DNA of 64,000 bases from Clavelina lepadiformis (taxonomy: Eukaryota; Chordata; Ascidiacea; Aplousobranchia; Clavelinidae): assembly GCF_947623445.1 (NCBI RefSeq), contig NC_135241.1:25670501-25734500 (forward strand), given 5' to 3'. A model generated the notes under the pieces. It made no database searches. It was not told the DNA's origin and was given only the letters and a program-made list of their open reading frames with translations. Positions within the stretch are counted from its first letter, which is position 1. The number at the start of each line of letters is the position of its first letter. Positions 1 to 9,600 of this stretch are shown here, piece after piece. The position numbers and the translations under genes are program-made.

Positions 1-467
1 TTTATTAATAAACCAAAAATATTACATCTCTGGATTTTTTATATGTTGTAGGTAACATCTTGGGGTATAATTTGCACTTAATTTAATTTCAAGGTCACGT
101 GATCCACAAGGTCAAATTCAAGGTCAAACAATAGGTCAAAAGGTCACACACATTTAACTTGCTCCTATCAAGAAAAGAATAACATATTTGGATTCCTTGT
201 GAAATTACCTTTCCAATGACACCAGTTTCATCAAAATTGGTCCACCGGTTACCAAAATATCAGGGCCTAAAATTTGGCGACCGCGTCCGTTTTTGCAAAA
301 ATTCGAAAATTCGAAGGCCTATATCTCTAAAACCACTGGTCCGATTGAGCTAATATTTTGGATTTGTGCTAATTATGCCAAGACCTCCCTACATACCAAA
401 TTTCAGCAAAATCGAAGACGTAGGGGTTAAACCCATTGGGTGATTTGACATGGAATGACCCAGTTGT
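1..467. other. Non-coding stretch with AGGTCA-rich repeat
   Basis: No coding signal is visible. Positions about 88-155 hold five AGGTCA hexamers in under 70 bases, and the rest (about 230-465) reads like part of a dispersed repeat. I cannot name the family. A further repeat at 12,447 and 20,252 has a similar AGGTGACC/AGGTCAAA character, so this may be the same broad class of interspersed repeat rather than a regulatory site. Confidence 0.3.
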
Positions 468-3029
468 AACATACTATTATTATTATTCTAGCTATTTTAG
501 ATACAAAGTTTAAGCCAATCACTTTTTAATAAGGTAGTTATTTTCCCCTTTTAAATTAAACTCTTATCAGGGCTTTTCAATCGTAACTTATTCTACTTAA
601 TTCAAATTGCATTATGCAGCCCTAAAACCAAATGGCTGCCACTGATGGTCAGCCACATCGAAACTAACACACTTTGACTTTATTTTACTTTCATTTTAAA
701 CACTGAGTTGACAAAGGTTGTTGATCAAACAAGTTTTAGTGACATAGCTCCTCTATGCAAACAACAATAAAACTGGTAATCTGTGTCATGCAGCCGCGCT
801 TGATATTTTAATGATAAACATCTCATACTTCTATATTTCACAAACAAATCGTAAGAAAACGGTTACATTTAAGCTAAAGCAAATTTGTATATTATAATGA
901 AAGGTCCTAGTTAAAATAACAGATTAAACTGAAATTTGTCCAAGAAAAAGATCAATGCTGTATGGATAGCAATTATACTACCCAAGCAACAATGCCAGCT
1001 TCAAAATACAAAAGAAGCAGTAATTGTATCAAAACATACAACTGCTGCTCCTTCCTGCTAATGCTACTTCCTTGTGTCTATATTTGTACGGTTATTAATC
1101 AGATGCCTCTTGTTAATAAACCACTGTTATATTCATCTTGTAAATTGCTTATTATTACTGCACTAAAATTAAATGTTAAAACGGTCACTACTTCTATTTG
1201 CAACATACGGAAGTGATATAACATATAGATGCAAACTAACTCAACATTTGTTTGTATGTACTAAATTTGTTTGGAAATATTAAACTATTATTAACAATCC
1301 ACTATTTTCCAGATGTTAAATACACATTCGCAACACTGAGAGTCTGAGACTAACATTTTTTGGCTTTCCAAGAATGTCAAGTAACGTCAAACAGTTATTT
1401 TTAGTTCCTTTTGAACTATGAACTATCATAACTCAAGTATAACTTAATAAATTAAACTTATTTTATGATTTGTGGGACTAATATCAGCTTCAGTGTATAA
1501 CAAATGTCCAATTGTTTCTCATTGCTAATTATTTTACTTGGAAATGAGCAATGCACTCATTCAAAGACTATACACAATATACATGCTGATGAAATATGTA
1601 ATACGATGCATCAAAAGTTAAGCATCACAGCAGTTATATTTTAGCGGAAAATAATTGCATTTATCTTATAATTGATCTTTACAACACGAAGTTAAGAAGA
1701 ATATTATTTCTGTGTATAAGATAAATTTATAAGAAGTACTTACCTGAAACATGACACCCCACATATTTTTGGTGCAAAAATTCTGGTGCACCAATTCTTT
1801 TCCTGATAATTACAAGGTTAAAGGTAAAGGTGGATTCAATACTTGATTCCAAACGTCCATTGATAAAGAATTACGGTTTCTCATTATGTTAAGCAAACTG
1901 CAATAATGGAAGCAGAGTGCTCTCATTACCACTTTACTCAGTGATAATTAATTCAACTCAACGATCTGTGATGCTGTTTTGGTGCAAGAATAGAAAAATC
2001 AATTTTGAAGTTTAAAATAAACTGACTGAAACTTAATCAATTAAATATTTATAATTATATTATTCAGTGATAACGTAATTATCCCAAGTCCAATTTAAAA
2101 TAGCTTCTTACTTGAATAAAACACTGCCAAGGAGCAGAAATTCCCTAGTGCTCAAGTGTTTAAGTTTGAGTGTTAGATAAATCTATAGTTACAAGTGGTA
2201 ACCTAGGTATACACTAGAGAATGATTAAAATTTGTATGATGTCAATCATTCAATCGTCAATCGTATACACATTTGGCTAGCTGTGGCACATCTGAGTAGT
2301 CTGAACAGGTCTTTATCATCAGATTAAGGAAAGTCTTTGTACAATTTAAAACCCGGCAATGGCAATGGCAAACCCGGCAACTTTAACAAGAGGTTGCGTG
2401 ACCCATATAGGGTGGAATAGTAACTTGGTATTTTAATTGCACTCTCTCTGTAACTGCAGTTTTGTAAAAAGCTGGGAGTGCCATTGTTCAAGGATTAAAA
2501 TCAAGAAACGGTGAAAACTGATCTTGCCTTCCGTAAAAATTCCCGATTTTGAGAATGAATTTTATAAGCCACAGGAAGATGTGGCACCTTAGAGCAAAAC
2601 ATTCAAATACAAATGATATGGTTTAGTTTTAGTGACACAATCTTTTTATCCTTGGTCTGAGAAAAATCTTCGACACAACTTAAACTCGGTATATGACGGG
2701 AAAGAATATATGATGTGATAGATAGACGGTGCTAACTTTTTATGCCGTCATTGAAATTTCTCTGGTTTTGAAAATGAATTTTGAAAGCTGTAAGAAGATG
2801 TAGCAACAACGAGCAAAAAATAAATCACTTTGTCATACCTCAGCAATGATTCTCATCGCTTGAGCCCCGGTTACCAAGTTCGTCCTGCTTGTTTTTCTTC
2901 GCTACCGAGCTGGTCAATGACAAGGTTTTAAACAACACTAATGGTACAGCATGTTTTGAAATATTTCCGCGTGTTTGTAAGAAAAATGTGGGTTGAAAAG
3001 TTCGTCATAGGATATTTTTTATTGTACCG
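468..3029. repeat. Segmental duplication, copy A
   Basis: This segment aligns along its whole length with 12,887-15,760 in the same orientation, for example 962-1,060 against 13,382-13,480 and 2,640-2,760 against 15,400-15,500. Differences are scattered substitutions plus indels; copy B has about 300 extra bases near 14,790-15,150. Short open frames that appear in both copies (such as at 962) have no recognisable domain and diverge downstream, so I treat the segment as non-coding. The right end of this copy was pushed out to 12,391-12,440 by the MITE, the Mutator-like element and the gypsy element. Confidence 0.85.
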
Positions 3030-3032
3030 ATA

Positions 3033-3511
3033 CCGTATTTACTTGATTGTAAGCAGTGCTTGATTGCAAGCCGCCCTTGATTGTAAGCCGCATGTGATAG
3101 TGTTAAAAATTTAATGTAAGCCGCCCTTGATTGTAAGCCACATGTGATAGTGTTAAAAATTTAATGTAAGCCGCTCTTGAATCTAAGCCGCATATACCAA
3201 CTGTTTACATGCAAAGCTGAAACTGTTTAAAGGTTTATTTTAACTTTCACGCTCATTATTGTCATTGTCATCATCATCGATAATGTCACCGAGATTACCG
3301 ACAATTTAAAATGCACGTCAAAACTTCACAATTGTCGGTATCAGACAACACAGTACGGCAAAACATCTATTCTATGGCAAAGTCGACAAGGAAAAAGGCA
3401 AAAAGAAAAATTGTAAGCCTCCTTTGATTGTAAGCCGCCCTTGAATTTAAGCCGCAAACATGATGAAAAAAAAAACTTTGTAAGCTGCGGCTTACAATCA
3501 AGTAAATACGG
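3033..3511. mobile_element. MITE with 22-bp terminal inverted repeats
   Basis: The ends are perfect inverted repeats of at least 22 bases, beginning CCGTATTTACTTGATTGTAA, flanked by TA on both sides (3,031-3,032 and 3,512-3,513). A TA target duplication with such termini fits the Tc1/mariner/pogo group, though the family is not proven. Inside, a unit of about 58 bases containing TTGATTGTAAGCCGC and GTGATAGTGTTAAAAATTTA is repeated in tandem (about 3,066-3,190). There is no transposase, so the element is non-autonomous. Copy B of the segmental duplication lacks it near 15,752, which confirms insertion after the duplication. Confidence 0.8.
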
Positions 3512-3539
3512 TATTGTAGTATTAGTCAGTTCCGTGACG

Positions 3540-3765
3540 CGACACCTTATCGAAAGACACTTTATCGAACGACACTTAATCGAACGACACTTTATCGAAA
3601 GACACTTAATCGAAAGACACCTGATCGAAACGACACCTGATCGAAACGACAGTTGATCGAACGACACTTTATCGAACCGAAAGTTGATCAAACGACACTT
3701 TACCGAACCGACAGTTAATCAAAACGACAGTTGATCGAACGACACTTTATCGAACTGACAGTTCA
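3540..3765. repeat. Left TIR tandem array of the Mutator-like element
   Basis: About fifteen imperfect copies of a 15-16-base unit, CGACACTTTATCGAA and variants ending TTGATCGAA or CTGATCGAAA, run head to tail. The right-hand array (5,860-6,034) is the inverted counterpart. Because the unit length is often 15, the array is open in several frames and yields a meaningless repetitive peptide. Confidence 0.85.
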
Positions 3766-4368
3766 AGCAAGATTTTTGCGTGTTTCTCAAACATTGAAAC
3801 AATGGGTCATTGTGATGTTCAGCTATCTGTCCATGTTTGTTTGATAAAGTTGGATTTTGTAATTTTTGATATATTGTGATATTTATATAATTTTGCTCTC
3901 TCTCCGCATTGAAACGTATTACTCATTTACGCACCAATAACTTGACTAACTATTCTTTTTCGTTCTCTTTTCACAGCGGGGGCGCGGCGTAACAAGAAGA
4001 ATTTATAGAAATGTGTCACTTTTAGAAATACCTAATTTACACTAAATTCACTTTCTTTAGTTTTACAATTATGATGTATACAGGAAGCCAGATGATGTTT
4101 CTACTAACCTGTAATAATCTCATCAGTCTACGACGCATAGGTTTCTAGTAATTAACGATTGCAAATGTGTCTGCGGGGTTGGCCACACCTAGTTTTTTTT
4201 AGTAAACTCGCGAGCCTGGTTAGGACAGGGTTAAAAGATCCACAATTTATTGAAACAACTGACGATATGCACTGTTAAAAGAACGACAATTTATTAAAAG
4301 AACTGACAACATGCAATGTTAAAAGCACGACAACTGACGAAGTGCACATTTCAATCGCATTCATTTAA

Positions 4369-4637
4369 TTACAAGTTGTGTGCAATTGCTCGAAGATAAC
4401 TTTTTATGTCCATATTTGTTGAGTCATAATTTTCAACTATGCTCTTCAGCCGTTGGTTGACAGCGTCGTAGCGCTTCTTCCGAGGTGGGCCATCGATTCC
4501 AGCACTCAATTGCTCAATTAACATTTCGTTGGAACCTGGTTCCCGCTTAATTTTTTTGACGAGTCTTCGAAGCGTCGGATGGGATATTGAGACACGCTTG
4601 CTGAACGCATTGTGCCATCCTTCTGCGGAGGTCGCAG
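4369..4637 (-). pseudogene. Mutator-like transposase, C-terminal remnant
   Basis: Read on the minus strand, this gives about 85 residues containing EGWHNAFSKRV, SHPTLRRLVKKIKRE, PPRKKRYDAVNQRLKSIV and a final YLRAIAHNL before a TAA stop. This is the typical C-terminal tail of animal MULE transposases (the VEGWHNAF and YLRGIAHN blocks). An in-frame stop sits just upstream of the EGWHNAF block, and no DDE core or FLYWCH/zinc domain could be found in the rest of the element. The element is therefore a defective derivative mobilised, if at all, in trans. Confidence 0.72.
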
Positions 4638-4639
4638 CT

Positions 4640-5210
4640 TATCAGTTCTTAACTTATATTATTCGGTCTTAGTTTACCTGCCGAATTAATGATCTGACTC
4701 CGTGGTTGCGTGCGGTTAGAAATCTCTAACCTTAACGTGTTACTACTGTTCTAGCCGAAAGCTATTACGATTAACTGATACAGTTTATCAGAAACAATCC
4801 TTTATTGTAGGAACTGTACAGGTTCCGATTATTATGACACAAACACAAACTTAGCATTCACCAATTAAACAAGTCTAACGAATTACATTTTAACACGACT
4901 GACGTAATACGTTCGTACGATTCGATATCTCTGTCTGCGCTACTCGCATATTAGCACGAGTTTATAAAGCGGAGCGATGTGAGCGGAAGTATTTAACAAA
5001 ATATACACAAATAGGTCAGAAATCGCAACGATAAACTAAGCGTTGGCAATGGGAATTATACACAGTTTAAACTCGGATGCTATGAAATCAACTGGTAACA
5101 TACTAAACGGCGCTTTCACATAAAGTTATTTAGTGCAAGTTTCCAAATGTTGCATAATGATTGCAGTTTGTAAAGTTGCGACTGCAGCCGAATTGCATCT
5201 GCATGTCGCA
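4640..5210. other. Interior of the Mutator-like element, no gene
   Basis: No coding frame or recognised repeat lies between the transposase remnant and the interior 15-base array. The stretch has somewhat higher GC than its surroundings. It may be unrelated DNA captured between the inverted repeats, but I see no exon-like structure. Confidence 0.3.
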
Positions 5211-5360
5211 TGATTAAATGTCCTAGTGATTATGTGTCGCGTGATTAAGTGTCGCGTGATTAAATGTCCTAGTGATTATGTGTCGGTGATTAAACGTCGC
5301 GTGATCAAGTGTCGCGTGATTAAGTGTCGCGTGATTAAGTGTCGCGTGATTAAGTGTCAC
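5211..5360. repeat. Interior 15-bp tandem array
   Basis: Repeats of GTGTCGCGTGATTAA, with variants such as ATGTCCTAGTGATT, run head to tail. The unit has the same length and the same GTGTCG start as the inverted-repeat array unit (GTGTCGTTCGATAAA on this strand), which suggests the two arrays share an origin. Confidence 0.7.
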
Positions 5361-5859
5361 CAAACCCCTCATTGACAACTTGCAGTTTCAAATGCAATGA
5401 CGTCCAAACGTCCAAACACAGACTACGGTGACACTTTTTCCTTTCTAGCGGTTAGTCACTTTATTTACTTACCTGATGCCTCATTAATACAATAATTCGC
5501 ACTCACTCAGCTACTTTGTGTAAAAGTCAGGCAGCGGCATGCCCCTTGCTATAAAATTTTGCCTTCAATTCCTTACTCTTTGTATCTATAATGACTAGTC
5601 TAGTCTACTGTACAGACAATCTCGTACTTAGTAATTCTCGTGCGTATTCTTGTGATATCTTATTAATATGTGGGCGGGCCGGCCGCCATGCGAAATCGAA
5701 CACTTTATGATACAAATATAAAATATAGATATAAAATATAAATCGTCAACTTTATGATATATACATCACAATTCATTAATGCACACCATTACAAAGACCG
5801 CACATCACAATGGCTCATTTTTTCAATGTTTGAGAAACACGCAAAAATCTTGCTTGAAC

Positions 5860-6034
5860 TGTCGGTTCGATAAAGTGTCGTTCGATCAACTGTCGTTTTG
5901 ATTAACTGTCGGTTCGATAAAGTGTCGTTCGATCAACTGTCGGCTCGATTAACTGTCGTTCGATCAGCTGTCGTTTCGATCAGGTGTCGTTCGATAAAGT
6001 GTCTTTCGATAAAGTGTCTTTCGATAAGGTGTCG
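5860..6034. repeat. Right TIR tandem array of the Mutator-like element
   Basis: Tandem units of GTGTCGTTCGATAAA and CTGTCGTTCGATCAA form the inverted counterpart of the array at 3,540-3,765. The gypsy element inserted directly after this array, leaving the last 4 bases of the host element at 12,391-12,394. Confidence 0.85.
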
Positions 6035-6037
6035 TAG

Positions 6038-6637
6038 TGTAACCAAACTTTGTTTACCAGGTAAGCTCCCCGCTTAACGGCTAGTCAATTAGCCAGACTG
6101 TCTTATTTCTACGAGTCTTCCTTAGATAAAAACAAACGTCTTCCTTTATTAAAACCAAACGTAGACTAACTCAACTCAACCAAAACACAGAATTAATCTT
6201 GGCCACATAGCAAGAAAATAAGCGTGGGGCGTTAATTACCAAATAGGTCTGCAGGGGTAGTGCGGTGACGCGGAACGAGAAACAAGCTAAAAAAACCCTG
6301 CACGTGTAAATAGTAAAGAAGTGCGACAGTGGGAGAGAAGTTATGAAAACGGACAAGCACACGCAAGTACGCATAAATGAAGTAATGAACAGCATCTATA
6401 AAAACGGCTGACACACACACATTGGATTAAATTACTGTATAATATAATGCAGCAGAAAAACAGTGCACGCACACACTAAGGTAAAAACTCCCTAACAGTT
6501 TACGGGGTAGTAAATATAAAACAAACACTAAGTAGTTATAAACAGCTTACACCGTAAACTAGTGCTTTACAAACCGGGTGTTACAACGTTAAAATGCAGT
6601 GCTTATAAAACAGGCGTGAAAAGATATTCTCGTGACA
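6038..6637 (-). repeat. Gypsy 3' LTR
   Basis: This 600-bp repeat matches 11,787-12,386 at every position I compared. The ends are TG and CA in both orientations. Short frames within it are identical in both LTRs and are not genes. Confidence 0.95.
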
Positions 6638-6674
6638 TCCCCCCCAGACCAGTTCTTTTCCGGCCCCGGAAAAA

Positions 6675-9600
6675 TTATTCATTATCCGGGTAAAAACGTG
6701 TTTGTCTTCGAGCTCGCCGTGGCGGTAGGTTTCTTTCCGTCATGGCCGAAGTGGTCTCGCTGGGAATGGGGCCGTTCTCTACGAGGGCAGGTTGGCTTGT
6801 CTCTATTGTCTCGTTATTGCCCTCCTCTGTGATCCTGAGTTGCCCAACTGCCGAGTCTTCCCGTCCTTGACTACTGGATAATTGCTCAGTCGCGCTCGTA
6901 TTGATTGATGTAGCCTCGGATTCTCCGGTGACGGTATCCGTTGAATTTTGTGGTATGAACACCAAACCTTCAAAAGGAGAACAGTGGTTAATGCCATTAT
7001 CTGGAACATGATCGTACGGGAGTTGATTGTCACGCTTGTCATCACTATGAACCCTTAATTTCATTCTGTTAAAATGAACCGTTTGCTCTTTGCCGGCTTT
7101 GTCTTTAATAGTATAAGTGGGATGTCGCGCGTTCACTACCGTGAAGGGGCCCTTGTAAGGAAGATGAAATTTGCGATATTCTCCCTGTGGGACCACTTGG
7201 TCTTTCAGCCATACTTCTTTCCCCACTTCAATTGGTAGCCCCCTTTGTCGTTGGTCGTAGAGGTCGGCCATCTTCGTTCGTTGTTTCCGTAGCGTTTCCC
7301 GCACCGTCTTTTCTGCAATCTTTAACCGCGTTTGTAAATCCTGAATAACCGACGTTTTTAGCACTCCACCGGTCGGTGTGCCCAATAAATCCGCAGGTAA
7401 ACGAAGCGTACGACCAGTTAATAAGAAATGCGGCGATACACCTGTGCTGTCGTGGACGCTCGCGTTATAGGCCGCCACGACGGCTGACAAAGCTTGATCC
7501 CAACTACGTTGATCCTCCTGTACGTAATTTCGTAACATGGTGATGATAGTCTTGTTGTTTCTTTCAACTCCCCCGTTCCCTTGTGGATGATAACTTGTGG
7601 TCCTTGTTTTCGAACAACCCATCAATCGTAATAGTTCTTTGAAGACCTCGCTCTCAAAATTCCCACCCCGGTCGCTGTGGATAACATCTGGTACACCATG
7701 AACTGTGAACCATCGGTGGAACAAGACGTCCGCTGTGGTTTTTGCTGTTTGATTGCGCATGGGCCAGGCCCTTACATACTTGGTAAATAAATCGCACGCC
7801 ACCAAGATGTATTGAAAACCTGATGATGTCATAGGTAGAGGTCCCACGACGTCTATTTCTACTCTCTGCATCGCCCTATCTTCCGTGGACGGAACCAACC
7901 TCGCCCTTGGCTCGGCCGGCGGTTTCTTGTTCCTTTGACATACATCGCAGTTTCGGCAATATTTTTCGGTGTCCTGTCTCCAACCAGGCCAATAAAATTT
8001 TTCTTCTACTTTGTGGCAAGTTTTCGTCAACCCTAAATGAGCCCCGCCAAGAACGCAATCGTGTAGTGACTGCAACACAGACAAACGCATAGGTTCCGGA
8101 GTTATAAGTCGATAACAGTGTGTTCCCGGTAAACTGCGATTACTATTCGCCCAATAAACAGGGCCGTCAAAAGTGTGTAAACTTCCAAATTGGGCCCATA
8201 GATGCTTAGTCATTCTTGACAAGTTTTTAACATGTTTGTACGGAGGTCTTTTCCCCAACTGTAGCCATCTCAAAGCGGGGGCAATCTCTGCGTCCTCTTC
8301 CTGTAGATTCAGTACTTCATTCGGAAGAAACCCGATGTTGCCTCTAAGATCTATGTTGTTGACTGTTTGCTTGGAATCTTCGAGGCTTGTTGCAACTTGT
8401 TGGTCATGCCATTTGTAGGGGAGGTTCACCTGTGTACCTTCGTTAGGGCGTCGACTCAACGCGTCAGCGTTTTTGTGTTTTTGTCCTGGTCGATGGAGTA
8501 GCTCAAAATTGTACTCGGCAAGGTGTTCTACCCATCGAGCGCATTGTCCATACAACTCCTTTGACTGCCATAACCAACGCAACGATGCATGGTCCGTCCT
8601 CAGCAAAAACTTTTGACCTAGGAGGTGACACCTATTCAATTTTGTTGCCCAGACGACCGCCAGAAGCTCTTTTCGAGTCGTGGAGTAGTTCTTTTCTGCT
8701 TTCCCTAGAGATCGGCTACAATACGAGATCACACGCTCTCTGTCATCTATGACTTGTGACAGAACAGCGCCAATTGCGTTATCGGATGCATCGGTGTCGA
8801 GAATAAACGGCTTGTCGTAGTTTGGGTATGCCAGCACTGGTGCGGTACACAGCAAACGCTTCAAAGTAGCAAAGGCGTTCTGATGCTCTTCGGTCCACTG
8901 AAACTTCTTGTTCTTCTCGGTGAGTTTGTGCAACGGTGAGGCAATTTTGGCATAATTTGGAATAAACTTCCTATAATATGATGTCAGACCTACAAACTGT
9001 CGAACGTGTTTCACGGTGCGAGGTATCGGCCAATTCGCGACTGCCTCTAATTTCTCGGCGTCACACATCACGCCTTCCTTAGAAATTTTATGCCCCAAAA
9101 ATTTCACCGATTCTTGAAAAAGGGAGCATTTGGACGGTTTCAGTGTTAAACCGGCTTCTTCCAGTCGATTTAGAACGTCGCTTAAACGAGACATGTGTTC
9201 CCCGAATGTGCGACCATACACGATCACATCGTCTAAATATGCTAAAGCGCCGCGCCACTCCAATCCATTTAGAACGATGTGCATCAATCGTTGAAATGTA
9301 GCCGCCGAATTGCTAAGACCCATCGGCATAACGTTCCATTCATATAACCCCATGTGGGTGGTAAAAGCCGTAACCTCGCGGGACCTGTGATTCATGGGTA
9401 TTTGCCAATACCCTGAACGCAGATCCAGAGTAGAAAAATAAATGTTACTCGACAATTCGTCCAGGCTCTCGTCGACACGTGGGATTGGGAAACTGTTCTT
9501 TTTCATCAGGTCATTTACGCGCCTGTAATCAACACAAAACCTCACCTCGCCCGATTTTTTTCGTACAAGAACAATGGCGCTGGACCAAGGGGATGTGGAT

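Noticed and set aside
3510..3526. Similarity of GTAGTATTAG on the left and GTAGTACCAG on the right as a long target duplication of the Mutator-like element
   Set aside because: The right-hand GTAGTACC is explained by the element's own terminus plus the gypsy duplication; the clean 9-bp AGTCAGTTC fits better and matches the empty site.
3341..3691. 116-codon minus-strand frame and overlapping 71-codon plus-strand frame with repetitive peptides
   Set aside because: They are translations of the MITE end and of the 15-bp inverted-repeat array; the periodic peptide reflects unit length, not a gene.
6171..6420. Short minus-strand frames repeated at 11,920-12,169
   Set aside because: They lie in the two identical gypsy LTRs and are not protein genes.
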